Shown: one piece after another, positions 15,025 through 23,408 of the stretch
Position numbering within the stretch: the first letter of the stretch is position 1
How the letters are laid out: every line of letters begins with the position of its first letter
NCBI GenBank assembly: GCA_021155205.1
Contig: JAJNPS010000046.1
Location: 1-55,025 of the forward strand
Reading direction: 5' to 3'
DNA from: Rhodobacterales bacterium
Lineage (GTDB): Bacteria > Pseudomonadota > Alphaproteobacteria > Rhodobacterales > Rhodobacteraceae
DNA: 55,025 nt
Program-made: the position numbers and the translations under genes
The notes under the pieces: model-generated
Databases searched by the model: none
The model's input: the letters and a program-made list of their open reading frames with translations, nothing else
Told to the model about the DNA's origin: nothing

Positions 15025-15524
15025 AGCGGCTGATCCTGACGCGCCATGCGAAATCCAGCTGGGATGACCCGCTGACCCCTGACCACGATCGCCCGCTGAA
15101 TGAGCGCGGCAAGGCGGCGGCGGCGGATCTGGGGCAATGGCTGGACAGCCGGGGTTACGTGCCGGACGAGGTGCTGTGTTCGGACAGCCTGCGGACCCGC
15201 AAGACCTGGTCGGGGATCGCGCCCGCGTTACCGGGGACGCCCGTGCTGGAGCTGAAGCCCGCGCTTTATCACGCTGGCCCCGATGTGATGCTGGCGGTGC
15301 TGCGGCATGCCAAGGGGGGCTGCGTGATGATGATCGGGCACAACCCCGGCATCGCGGAATTTGCCGGGCGGCTGGTGGCGCAGGCGGTGCCGAACCCGGA
15401 TTTCGCGCGTTATCCGACCGGGGCGACGCTGGTGGTGGATTTCGTGGCGGATGACTGGTCGCAGGTCGGCTTCGGGCAGGGGGGTGTCGTCGATTTCATC
15501 ATCCCGCGCGAGATAGTCGCCTGA
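15021..15524 (+). CDS. SixA-like histidine phosphatase
   Basis: 167 residues of the phosphoglycerate-mutase/histidine-phosphatase superfamily. The catalytic TRHAKSSW is at residues 7-14, a second Arg in SDSLRTRKTW, and IGHNPGIAEFAGRL carries the second catalytic histidine. The short size and GHNPG motif fit SixA, which dephosphorylates phosphohistidine on signalling proteins; the actual partner is unknown. It is translationally coupled to the ferredoxin-like gene before it. Confidence 0.88.
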   Translation: MKRLILTRHAKSSWDDPLTPDHDRPLNERGKAAAADLGQWLDSRGYVPDEVLCSDSLRTRKTWSGIAPALPGTPVLELKPALYHAGPDVMLAVLRHAKGGCVMMIGHNPGIAEFAGRLVAQAVPNPDFARYPTGATLVVDFVADDWSQVGFGQGGVVDFIIPREIVA

Positions 15525-15597
15525 CTGCCGCTGCTTGCAGACCGCGTGCAATTCGGGCATCTGAACGGTCAGCAGGATGGATGAAAGGGTGACCCTG

Positions 15598-15753
15598 ATG
15601 GACTATGGAAAATCCGGCAACCCCAAGCTTGGCAAGCACGAGCCGCAGAACAAGGAAGGCGACAAGGGACCGAAAAAGCCCGCAAAGCCCGCGCGACCGT
15701 CCAAGGAAGAACTGTTGGCGCGGATGAAGGCGGCAGTGACAGGCAAGGCCTGA
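15598..15753 (+). CDS. small basic protein of 51 residues, unknown
   Basis: A short ORF, ATG at 15598, with AAAGGG eight bases upstream. The product begins MDYGKSGNPKLGKHEPQNK, is rich in lysine, proline and alanine, and ends with an amphipathic KEELLARMKAAVTGKA helix. It has no membrane segment. Codon choice is GC-rich in the third position, as in neighbouring genes, which supports real coding. I do not recognise a function. It lies between the SixA-like gene and the convergent aapP, just before a strong hairpin. Confidence 0.6.
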   Translation: MDYGKSGNPKLGKHEPQNKEGDKGPKKPAKPARPSKEELLARMKAAVTGKA

Positions 15754-15759
15754 GGCACC

Positions 15760-15805
15760 GGCAACAGGCAACCACGCGTGTGATGGACGCGGCTTGCCTG
15801 TTGCC
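15760..15805. terminator. strong 12-bp hairpin between convergent genes
   Basis: GGCAACAGGCAA (15760-15771) and TTGCCTGTTGCC (15794-15805) are perfect inverted repeats with a 22-base loop. There is no clear T-run on either side, so it may be a bidirectional terminator or an mRNA 3' end protector for the small ORF and aapP. Confidence 0.5.
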
Positions 15806-15828
15806 TGTCCGGTCTTTGCCGCGCCCGT

Positions 15829-16596
15829 TCAATGCCCCAAAATCTGGCTCAGGAACAGCTTTGTCCGGTCACTTTTGGGGTTGTTGAAGAACTCTTTCGG
15901 TTCGTTCTGTTCGACGATCTGGCCCTGATCCATGAAGATCACGCGGTTGGCGACGGCCTGTGCAAAGCCCATCTCGTGCGTGACACACAGCATGGTCATG
16001 CCTTCCCGGGCCAGCTCGATCATGGTGTCGAGGACTTCCTTGATCATCTCGGGGTCAAGCGCAGAGGTCGGCTCGTCAAAAAGCATGATGCGGGGTTTCA
16101 TGCACAAAGACCGCGCGATGGCGACGCGCTGCTGCTGGCCGCCCGAAAGCTGACCGGGGAACTTCTTGGCCTGTTCCGGGATTTTCACCTTTTCGAGAAA
16201 GTACATCGCGATTTCCTCGGCCTCGCGTTTCGGCGTCTTGCGCACCCAGATCGGCGCGAGGGTGAGGTTTTCGAGGATCGTCAGATGCGGGAAAAGGTTG
16301 AAATGCTGGAACACCATGCCGACCTCGGACCGCACCTTGTCGATGTTCTTGAGGTCGCTTGTCAGTTCGGTGCCGTCGACGACAATCTGGCCGGACTGAT
16401 GTTCCTCGAGCCGGTTGATGCAGCGGATCAGGGTGGATTTGCCGGACCCGGACGGACCGCAGATGACGATGCGCTCGCCCTTGTTCACCGTCATGTTGAT
16501 GTCGCGCAGCACGTGAAACGTGCCGTACCATTTGTTCATCGCGGTGATCTGGACGGCAACCTCGTCCGATACTTGCATTTTCTGGGCCTGGGCCAT
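15829..16596 (-). CDS. aapP: general L-amino acid ABC transporter ATP-binding protein
   Basis: 255 residues. Walker A GPSGSGKST at 47-55, Q-loop in VFQHFNLFPH, signature LSGGQ at 150-154, Walker B LFDEP at 172-176 and the H-loop in CVTHEMGFA. The GlnQ/AapP-type spacing and the neighbouring AapM, AapQ and AapJ genes identify it as the cytoplasmic ATPase that drives broad-range amino-acid uptake. It is the last gene of the minus-strand operon, 9 bases after aapM. Confidence 0.96.
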   Translation of the reverse strand: MAQAQKMQVSDEVAVQITAMNKWYGTFHVLRDINMTVNKGERIVICGPSGSGKSTLIRCINRLEEHQSGQIVVDGTELTSDLKNIDKVRSEVGMVFQHFNLFPHLTILENLTLAPIWVRKTPKREAEEIAMYFLEKVKIPEQAKKFPGQLSGGQQQRVAIARSLCMKPRIMLFDEPTSALDPEMIKEVLDTMIELAREGMTMLCVTHEMGFAQAVANRVIFMDQGQIVEQNEPKEFFNNPKSDRTKLFLSQILGH

Positions 16597-16605
16597 GTCT
16601 GATCC

Positions 16606-17907
16606 TTAGCGGTGATCGGTTTTGAGCTTGTTTTCGAGATACATCGAATAGCGCGACATCCCGAAGCAGATGACAAAGAAGATGGCGCCGACAAAGATGT
16701 AGGGCTCCCAGTAGATGCCCTTCCAGTTGATGTCGGCGCGCACGGCATTGGTGACGCCCCGCAAGGGGTCCATCAGGCCCACGAACGAGACCAGCGTGGT
16801 GTCCTTGAAAAGACCGATGAAGGTTGACACGATCGAGGGGATCGAGATTTTCAGCGCTTGCGGCAGGATCACCAGCCGCTGCGCCTGCCAGTAGTCCAGC
16901 CCCAGTGCGTCGGCTGCCTCATACTGGCCGCGGGGCAGGGCGGCGAGCCCGCCGCGGATGACTTCGGCCAGATAGGCGGCAGCGAAAAAGGTCACCAGGA
17001 TGATGACCCGCAGGATGATGTCGAAATTGGTTCCCGGCGGCAGGAAATACCCAAGCAGCAGCGACGCGGTGAACAACAGGGTGATCAGGGGTACGCCACG
17101 GATGAATTCGATGAAACCGACGCAGATCGTCTTGACGATCGGCAGGTCGGACTGGCGTCCCAGCGCCAGAAGGATGCCCAGCGGCAACGAGAAGGAAATT
17201 GCCGTCACGCCGATCACGAATGCCAGAAGAAAGCCGCCGAATTCGTCTGATCCGACCGATTCCAGGGACAACGGCGCAACCGCAGAAAGAATGGTCCCTG
17301 CGGCATTGTCGACGAACATCCACCACAGGACCGCCGCCAGTGCCGCAATCCCCGCGCCGACCGAAACGCCCACGGCGCCCTGCACCAGGCGGAACACGAG
17401 CCAGCCGACGACAAAACCTGCCATTGCCAGCACTGGCGTCCAGACTGGTCCGCCCCAAAGCAGGAAGAACGCGATGCCCGGATAGACGAGGGTGAACCAC
17501 AGCATCTTGCGGGGCAGGGACAGGAACAGGACGGGCGCGACGGCAAAGCAGAGAAGCGCCAGCGCCAGAACCGGACGCCAGTAGAGCGGCGGGGGGTAAA
17601 GCCCGAACATGAACTGGTTCCAGCGCTCCCGAACCATCGCCCAGCACGCACCTGAAGCTCCGGGACCGGCGTTCGCCTCCACGATGTCGCGGCATTCCTG
17701 CAAATTGTTCGCGTTCCAGACCGAATTCATCAGCCACGGGCCAAGGCCACGGACCAGAAAAAACAGGATCAAAAGCCCAAGCAGCGTAAGCGCGGTGTTG
17801 AACGGGCCGGAAAACAGGTTCTCGCGCATCCACTTGATCACGCCCCGTTCCGTCACGGGGGGCAACTGGGGTGGCAGCATGTCGGTGCGCGCAAAGCCGG
17901 TGGTCAT
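16606..17907 (-). CDS. aapM: general L-amino acid ABC transporter permease AapM
   Basis: 433 residues, an inner-membrane permease. It has several hydrophobic helices before the conserved HisM-type domain and the EAA loop region (GQYEAADALGLDYWQAQRLVILPQALK) that contacts AapP, seen here as EAADALGLDYWQA. The long N-terminal extension with extra membrane spans is typical of AapM compared with HisM or GlnP. It starts one base after the aapQ stop (TGAGATG), so the two permeases are coupled. Confidence 0.95.
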   Translation of the reverse strand: MTTGFARTDMLPPQLPPVTERGVIKWMRENLFSGPFNTALTLLGLLILFFLVRGLGPWLMNSVWNANNLQECRDIVEANAGPGASGACWAMVRERWNQFMFGLYPPPLYWRPVLALALLCFAVAPVLFLSLPRKMLWFTLVYPGIAFFLLWGGPVWTPVLAMAGFVVGWLVFRLVQGAVGVSVGAGIAALAAVLWWMFVDNAAGTILSAVAPLSLESVGSDEFGGFLLAFVIGVTAISFSLPLGILLALGRQSDLPIVKTICVGFIEFIRGVPLITLLFTASLLLGYFLPPGTNFDIILRVIILVTFFAAAYLAEVIRGGLAALPRGQYEAADALGLDYWQAQRLVILPQALKISIPSIVSTFIGLFKDTTLVSFVGLMDPLRGVTNAVRADINWKGIYWEPYIFVGAIFFVICFGMSRYSMYLENKLKTDHR

Positions 17908-17908
17908 C

Positions 17909-19189
17909 TCAGCGCTCCTTCAATTGCACGGACCGGTTGTAGATATTCATCACCGACGAGATCATGAGGCTGATCGTCAGATAGATCCCCATCATCAGCA
18001 GCATGCTTTCCAACTCGCGTCCGGTCTGGTTCAGCGTGACCCCGCCCAGCGTGCCGCGCAAATCCATGTAACTGACCGCGACACCCAGCGAGGTGTTCTT
18101 GGTCAGGTTCAGGTATTGGCTGATCAAGGGCGGGATGATCACGCGCAGCGCCTGCGGCAGAATCACCAGATTCATCGTGCGGTTGGGGCGCAGACCCAGC
18201 GCAAAGGCGGCCTCGGACTGCCCGCGCGAAATGGCAAGGATGCCCGAGCGCACGATTTCGGCAATGAAGGCCCCGGTATACAGCGCAAGGGCAAGGGTCA
18301 GCGCGGTAAAGGGATGCGGCAACAGCACGCCGCCGACAAAGTTGAATTTCGTCGGGGGTTGCGGGATGTCGAGGTAGAAACCGGCCGCCAGCAGCACCAG
18401 GACCAGCGGGCCGAACAGCACCAGAAGGCGCTTCCACCAGGTGACAGGACGAATGCCGGTCGCCTCCTGCACGGCGCGGGCGCGGCGCACGATGATCCGG
18501 TTGATCCACAGCCCCGCAGCCAGCACGACCAGCGCCGCGAGCAGGGTCAGGTTGACCGGGACACCGCCGAGTTGCACGCTGCCAAAGGGTCGCTCGAACG
18601 CGGGCCAGGGAATGTACGTGCCGCGATTTGTAAAGGCGACAGTGCCGAAAACGGCCATGCTGGAGGGCGGCACCTGGCCCGCTTCCTGCATCGCCGGGGT
18701 CATTTTGAAGGCATTCGGCGACGGCGTCAGTTCGGTCAGGGGCACGAAGATCACCAGAATCCACAACAGGACCGGGATGTTGCGGAAAATCTCGACATAG
18801 ATCGTCATCAGACGGGCAATCAGCCAGTTCTTGGACAGCCGCAGGACACCGACAATCACGCCGATGATGGTGGCCAAGATGCAGCCGACAATGGCAACGA
18901 CGAGCGTGTTCAGCAGTCCGACGATGAGCGCGCGAAAATGCGTGTTGTCGTTTGTAAAGGGGATCAGCGTCTGCGCGATGTCATAGCCTGCGCGGCTGAA
19001 CAGGAAACCATAGCTGAAAGGTCTGCCCTTGGCTGCAAGGTTGGCCGACACGTTATAGAAAAGCCACGCAAGAAGCGCGCCGAACAAGAGAAGCACGACG
19101 ATCTGGATGGTGATCGAGCGGAATCGCGTGTCGTATACGAGCATCGAGAGCCGAAAGTTCCCTTTCGGCGCATCTGCGGCAAATGCCAT
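17909..19189 (-). CDS. aapQ: general L-amino acid ABC transporter permease AapQ
   Basis: 426 residues from ATG 19189 (MAFAADAPKGNFRLSMLVYD). A longer frame from 19228 adds 13 residues with less support. It has the long N-terminal region with the first helix at about ITIQIVVLLLFGALLAWLF, the HisM-type permease domain, and the EAA loop SEAAFALGLRPNRTMNLVILP. AapQ pairs with AapM to form the channel. Between it and aapJ a stable hairpin lies in the 133-base gap. Confidence 0.94.
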   Translation of the reverse strand: MAFAADAPKGNFRLSMLVYDTRFRSITIQIVVLLLFGALLAWLFYNVSANLAAKGRPFSYGFLFSRAGYDIAQTLIPFTNDNTHFRALIVGLLNTLVVAIVGCILATIIGVIVGVLRLSKNWLIARLMTIYVEIFRNIPVLLWILVIFVPLTELTPSPNAFKMTPAMQEAGQVPPSSMAVFGTVAFTNRGTYIPWPAFERPFGSVQLGGVPVNLTLLAALVVLAAGLWINRIIVRRARAVQEATGIRPVTWWKRLLVLFGPLVLVLLAAGFYLDIPQPPTKFNFVGGVLLPHPFTALTLALALYTGAFIAEIVRSGILAISRGQSEAAFALGLRPNRTMNLVILPQALRVIIPPLISQYLNLTKNTSLGVAVSYMDLRGTLGGVTLNQTGRELESMLLMMGIYLTISLMISSVMNIYNRSVQLKER

Positions 19190-19284
19190 GTCGGAAAGCC
19201 CCCTGTGGACAGCTATGCGACGGCTCACCCGTGGTCAGGTGGGGGTCTTGTTGCCCCAAAGCTCGCGCTTCGTTGTCGATTGAA

Positions 19285-19314
19285 CGGGGCGCACCGCGCG
19301 AACGGTGCACCCCG
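19285..19314 (-). other. stem-loop in the aapJ-aapQ gap
   Basis: CGGGG-C-GCACCG and CGGTGC-A-CCCCG form an 11-bp stem with one mismatch and a six-base loop. It lies just after the aapJ stop. Such structures after binding-protein genes commonly protect the 3' end of the upstream message, giving excess binding protein over permease; this role is inferred. Confidence 0.6.
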
Positions 19315-19322
19315 GAATCAGA

Positions 19323-20357
19323 TCACCGGAACGGTGCGGCGTATTGCAGGCCGCCCTGCGTCCAGAGCGCGTTCAGGCCGCGTGCCAGGCCGATCGGTGT
19401 CGAGGTGCCGACGTTGGCCTCGAAGATCTCGCCGTAGTTGCCACCAGCCATGATCGCGTTCTTGGCAAAGTCGTTTCCAAGTCCGATCTTGGCACCCATG
19501 TCGCCGTCGAGGCCAAGCAGGCGGCGCACTTCGGGGTCATAGTTCGGATCGGCGGCCGCGGCGGCCTCGATCTCGGCCAGATTCGCCTTGGTGATCCCTT
19601 TTTCTTCGGCGATCAGCAGGACGAAATAGGACCAGCGGACGATGTCGCCCCAGTTGTTGTCGCCATGGCGCACAACCGGACCAAGCGGTTCCTTTGATAT
19701 GATTTCGGGCAGGATCACATGATTTGCCGGGTCGGCAAAGGATGCTCGGCTGGAGGCGAGGCCCGAGGCGTCGGTGGTATAGGCGTCACAGGCCCCGGCC
19801 AGATACTGCCGTGCCGCCTCGTTGTCGTCGGCGACGTTTACCGGCGTGTACTTGATGTTGTTGGTCTTGGCAAAGTCGGCCAGGTTCAGTTCGGTCGTGG
19901 TGCCGGTCTGGATGCAGATCGTCGCCCCATCCAGTTCCTTGGCCGAAGACACGCCAAGGTCCTTTTTGACCATGAAGCCCTGACCATCATAATAGGACAC
20001 GGCCACAAAGTCGAAGGCCAGTTCCGTATCGCGCGAAAAGCTCCAGGTGGAGTTGCGCGACAACAGGTCAACCTCGCCCGATGCAAGTGCCGTGAACCGT
20101 GTCTCGCCGGTCAGCGGTACGAATTTGACCTTGGTTCCATCGCCGAAGATCGCCGCCGCAACAGCGCGGCAGACGGACACGTCCAGGCCGCTCCACTCGC
20201 CATTGGCGTCGGGCATGCCAAAGCCTGTCAGGCCGGTGTTGGAGCCGCAGTTCAACTCGCCCCGGGCCTTCACGGCCTCGAGTGTGGCTTGGGCCTGCGC
20301 GGCACCCACGGTCAGCGCGGCGGCTGCCAGTGTGCCGAGGAATACGGATGTTTTCAT
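19323..20357 (-). CDS. aapJ: general L-amino acid ABC transporter periplasmic binding protein
   Basis: 344 residues from ATG 20357; an upstream frame is rejected because MKTSVFLGTLAAAALTVGA followed by AQA is a classical Sec signal peptide, with cleavage after about residue 22. The mature protein shows the family-3 solute-binding pattern: GELNCGSNTGLTGFGMPD with VCRAVAAAIFGD, then VDLLSRNSTWSFSRD. A GGTAAG-like purine stretch (AGGAAGAGGTAAG) precedes the ATG. It is the first gene of aapJQMP and delivers amino acids to the permeases in the periplasm. Confidence 0.95.
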   Translation of the reverse strand: MKTSVFLGTLAAAALTVGAAQAQATLEAVKARGELNCGSNTGLTGFGMPDANGEWSGLDVSVCRAVAAAIFGDGTKVKFVPLTGETRFTALASGEVDLLSRNSTWSFSRDTELAFDFVAVSYYDGQGFMVKKDLGVSSAKELDGATICIQTGTTTELNLADFAKTNNIKYTPVNVADDNEAARQYLAGACDAYTTDASGLASSRASFADPANHVILPEIISKEPLGPVVRHGDNNWGDIVRWSYFVLLIAEEKGITKANLAEIEAAAAADPNYDPEVRRLLGLDGDMGAKIGLGNDFAKNAIMAGGNYGEIFEANVGTSTPIGLARGLNALWTQGGLQYAAPFR

Positions 20358-20590
20358 TCTTACCTCTTCCTGAGTGACCGCCCCTTCGGACGGCGTTTTT
20401 TGTGCCCTGCTTTCACGCAGGTACGAAGACTGTTGGAGGAAGGCCTCTCCCAGTGCCGTCCAGTTTCCGCCAAAGCGCTTCGAGACGTCAAGCGAAACCA
20501 CGGCGTCCCGAAATGATGCCTGAAAATCAGTCTGTTAGCCTGAATTATCGGCGTTGCTGCCGCGCCGCTGTGCAGGCTGCGGACGGATTG

Positions 20591-21298
20591 TCACCCGCAC
20601 AATCGAAAGAATCGCTCGGCCTGCAGAAAATCGGCATGGCGGCGCGCCTCGGCAAGGGCCGCTTCCTCGTCCACGCCCCAGATCTCGGACTGCCACGTTT
20701 CGTCGATCCGGGCGGCCGTCCAGGCGTCTTCGGCGGTGACAAACCGGTCCATGACGGCAAGACCCAGGACCAGCGATCCGGTGATCGCGACCAGGTCATG
20801 CGCAGCGACGATCTGGAACGGCATCATCGCCGCAAGGCGGGTGGCAAGACGGTCAAGGCTGTCGCGGGGCTGGTCGACGGGAATGACCCCGGTGGTCACG
20901 GTCAGCGGTGCGCCATGCGTCCTTGCAGACCAGTCCAGCAGCGGGTCCCACGCGGCGTCCTGGCGTCTGCGCAAGGACGGCTCCGCCCCGCGGTAACACA
21001 GAAGATCGGTACCGCCATAGGCAGCAAGCAGGGCCACGACCTCGGCAAATTGGGGCGTGACCTTGTCGATCGCGGAATTGGCGGCGCGGGTAAAGGGCAT
21101 GGCGGCGGGGTCGATCTTTTCGCCCTGCGCCGCCCATTCGGCGGCAATTGCATCCGCCATCGCCAGCGTCGGCAGGATCAGCGGGGACTTGCCCGGCGTC
21201 ATTGCCGGCCGCGCGTCCAGCCGGACGACATAGCCGCCGTCGCAGGGTTCCGCCGTTGCCTTGGTCCAGAACCGTTTGGGCACCCAGCCCGCGCTCAT
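20591..21298 (-). CDS. ATP12-family F1-ATPase assembly chaperone
   Basis: 235 residues from ATG 21298, which overlaps the rluC stop by ATGA. Landmarks are the N-terminal MSAGWVPKRFWTKATAEPCDGG and RLDARPAMTPGKSPLILPT, the WAAQGEKIDPAAMPFTRAANSAID region (seen as EWAAQGEKIDP and MPFTRAANSAID), DLLCYRGAEP, and QRRQDAAWDPLLDW-like RRQDAAWDPLLDWS. These are typical of ATP12, a chaperone that in mitochondria binds the F1 alpha subunit. Bacterial members are mostly alphaproteobacterial; function here is by homology. Confidence 0.9.
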   Translation of the reverse strand: MSAGWVPKRFWTKATAEPCDGGYVVRLDARPAMTPGKSPLILPTLAMADAIAAEWAAQGEKIDPAAMPFTRAANSAIDKVTPQFAEVVALLAAYGGTDLLCYRGAEPSLRRRQDAAWDPLLDWSARTHGAPLTVTTGVIPVDQPRDSLDRLATRLAAMMPFQIVAAHDLVAITGSLVLGLAVMDRFVTAEDAWTAARIDETWQSEIWGVDEEAALAEARRHADFLQAERFFRLCG

Positions 21299-22338
21299 CT
21301 GATCGGCTCGAACGGGTCGGCGGGAACGTCGCCTTCCTTCCAGTCCATCAAGGCCCAGGTGCGGGCCATATGCTCTGGCAGGGGTGCGGTAAAGGTCATC
21401 TCGGCCTTGGTGATCGGGTGCTGCACCGTCAGCGTCCGGGCGTGCAGATGCAACTTGCGCGACATGTCGCCTCCGACCTGCGCGCCCCAGCCGTCGCCCA
21501 GGTTCTCCATGCCGGAACCGCCATATTTTCCATCCCCAACAATGGGATGTCCGATCTCGGCCATATGGGCGCGCAACTGGTGCGTGCGGCCTGTCACCGG
21601 CTCCAGCGCCATCCAGGCCAGCCGGTCGCCCAGGAACCACAGGGTGAAATAGTCGGTGTGGGCGCGTTTGGCGTCGGGGTGGTCGGCCACCTTGGCGGGG
21701 TGGATGCAGATCATCTTTTCGCCCTCGCCGCCGCGACCATGGCCGGGGGCTTTCATCAGGGCGTATTTGATCGACCCCTTGCGGGGGTGCGGGACACCGG
21801 CAATGACGGCCCAGTAAATCTTGCGCGCCTCGCGGTGGCGCAGGGCTTCGGACAGCGCACGGGCGACGCGGTCGGTGCGGGCGAGCAGGAGGATGCCGGA
21901 CGTATCCTTGTCCAGCCGATGCACAAGTTTCGGCTTTTCCTTGTAACCGAATTTCAATGCTTCGGCCAAACCATCGACATGGCGCTCGCCCTGGCCCGAG
22001 CCGCCTTGCGACGCAAGGCCCGGCGGTTTGTTCAGGACGATCATGTGCTCATCCTTCCACAGGACCGCGTTCTGGATCATCCTGGTGTCGGCGGCACTGA
22101 TGCGGCCATTTTCGCGCGTGGGGGCAGGCGTGTCGGGCAGGGGAGGGACGCGGATCGTCATGCCGGGGGCGACGTGGTCAGAGGCCTTGGCGCGCGCACT
22201 GTCGATGCGGACCTGTCCGGTGCGGCACAGCTTTTCGATCATGACTTGCGTCAGTTGTGGAAAGCGGCGTTTCATCCAGCGGTCAAGGCGCTGGGCACCC
22301 TCGTCCCCCGCGACTTCCAGAAGCTGCACGCCGCTCAT
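21295..22338 (-). CDS. rluC: 23S rRNA pseudouridine synthase, RluC/RluD family
   Basis: 347 residues. An N-terminal S4-like domain (RLDRWMKRRFPQLTQVMIEKL, seen as DRWMKRRFPQLT) is followed by the RsuA/RluA catalytic domain with the motif VHRLDKDTSGILLLART, in which the Asp of HRLDKDTSG is the catalytic residue, and later PVTGRTHQLRAHM. It isomerises uridines in 23S rRNA; RluC rather than RluD is favoured by the overall shape but not proven. The start overlaps the crcB stop and the stop overlaps the ATP12 start, so the three genes are coupled. Confidence 0.87.
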   Translation of the reverse strand: MSGVQLLEVAGDEGAQRLDRWMKRRFPQLTQVMIEKLCRTGQVRIDSARAKASDHVAPGMTIRVPPLPDTPAPTRENGRISAADTRMIQNAVLWKDEHMIVLNKPPGLASQGGSGQGERHVDGLAEALKFGYKEKPKLVHRLDKDTSGILLLARTDRVARALSEALRHREARKIYWAVIAGVPHPRKGSIKYALMKAPGHGRGGEGEKMICIHPAKVADHPDAKRAHTDYFTLWFLGDRLAWMALEPVTGRTHQLRAHMAEIGHPIVGDGKYGGSGMENLGDGWGAQVGGDMSRKLHLHARTLTVQHPITKAEMTFTAPLPEHMARTWALMDWKEGDVPADPFEPIR

Positions 22339-22712
22339 GCCGTCACCGCGCGGACAAGGGCCATGCCGGCAAGGACGGCGGCAATGGAGCCTGCGGTGGT
22401 CGCCAGAACGTAGGTCATCGCGGTGGCCGTATCGCCACGCTGCCACAGGGCGACGGTCTCCAGCGCAAAGGCGGAATAGGTCGTGAAGCCGCCAAGGATG
22501 CCGGTCATCAGGAACGGCGCGAGGCGGGGGCTGGCCTTGTCGGCAAGCAAGGCCGCGAGGATGCCCATGGCGAGGCAACCCAGCAGGTTGACGATCAGCG
22601 TACCTGCGGGAAAGCCGGGGCCAAACGCGCGCAGGGCGGCGATGCCCACCAGATAGCGCAACGATACGCCGATGGCGCCGCCGAGGGCGACGAGGGGAAG
22701 GGTGGTGAACAT
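22335..22712 (-). CDS. crcB: fluoride ion channel CrcB/Fluc
   Basis: A 125-residue four-helix membrane protein that forms dual-topology dimers and exports fluoride. It has the N-terminal GGAIGVSLRYLVG, the TLIVNLLGC helix with the pore Asn, and GGFTTYSAFALET carrying the aromatic/threonine motif that lines the pore. It starts 45 bases after yihA. No fluoride riboswitch is apparent in the short gap upstream. Confidence 0.93.
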   Translation of the reverse strand: MFTTLPLVALGGAIGVSLRYLVGIAALRAFGPGFPAGTLIVNLLGCLAMGILAALLADKASPRLAPFLMTGILGGFTTYSAFALETVALWQRGDTATAMTYVLATTAGSIAAVLAGMALVRAVTA

Positions 22713-22757
22713 GGCCCGTCTATTTGCCGGACCGGGGCGATTGTCAACCGTCCGGGC

Positions 22758-23408
22758 CTAGACAAGGGTGGTGATGATGGCGCGCAGGGTTTCGATGCCT
22801 TCGCCCTTTTCCGAAGACGTCATCACCAGTTCGGGATAGGCGGCGGGATGCCTGGCCAGCGCGGTGCGGACATTTTCCAGCGTGGCGTCGCGGGTGGCCT
22901 TGTTGATCTTGTCCGATTTCGTCAGCACGATCTGAAAGGTCAGTGCGCAGCGGTCCAGGAGGTCCATGATCTCCTGATCCGCCGCAAGCACACCATGACG
23001 GGCGTCGATCAGCACGAAGGCGCGGCGCAAGGAGACGCGGCCCGACAGGTACTGCCGCAACAAGGCCTGCCATTTGGCGACCACCGCCACCGGCGCCTCG
23101 GCATAGCCATAGCCGGGCAGGTCGACCATGTAGCGGTCGGTCCCGAGTGCAAAGAAGTTGATCTCTTGCGTGCGGCCAGGGGTGTTGGACGCGCGGGCCA
23201 GGGTCTTGCGGCCGGTCAGCGCGTTGATCAGGCTGGACTTGCCGACGTTGGAGCGGCCGGCAAAGCAGACCTCCAGGCGGTCGGCGGGGGGCAGGCCGGA
23301 CATCGCGACCACGCCCTTGACGAAATCGACCGGGCCCGCGAAGAGGAGCCTGCCCTTTTCGCGGGCCTCGGGTTCGGGTTCGGCGGCAAGGCCGAAGGCG
23401 ATGGTCAT
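22758..23408 (-). CDS. yihA: ribosome-biogenesis GTP-binding protein (EngB/YsxC)
   Basis: 216 residues. G1 GRSNVGKSS (about 50-58), G2 region with NTPGRTQEINFF, G3 DLPGYGYA, G4 TKSD and G5 TSSEKGEG are all visible. The protein helps assemble the 50S subunit. The ATG at 23408 overlaps the stop of the MOSC gene (ATGA) and is preferred over 23420, giving MTIAFGLAAEPEPEAREKG at the start. It is one of a tight minus-strand chain running from yidC. Confidence 0.95.
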   Translation of the reverse strand: MTIAFGLAAEPEPEAREKGRLLFAGPVDFVKGVVAMSGLPPADRLEVCFAGRSNVGKSSLINALTGRKTLARASNTPGRTQEINFFALGTDRYMVDLPGYGYAEAPVAVVAKWQALLRQYLSGRVSLRRAFVLIDARHGVLAADQEIMDLLDRCALTFQIVLTKSDKINKATRDATLENVRTALARHPAAYPELVMTSSEKGEGIETLRAIITTLV

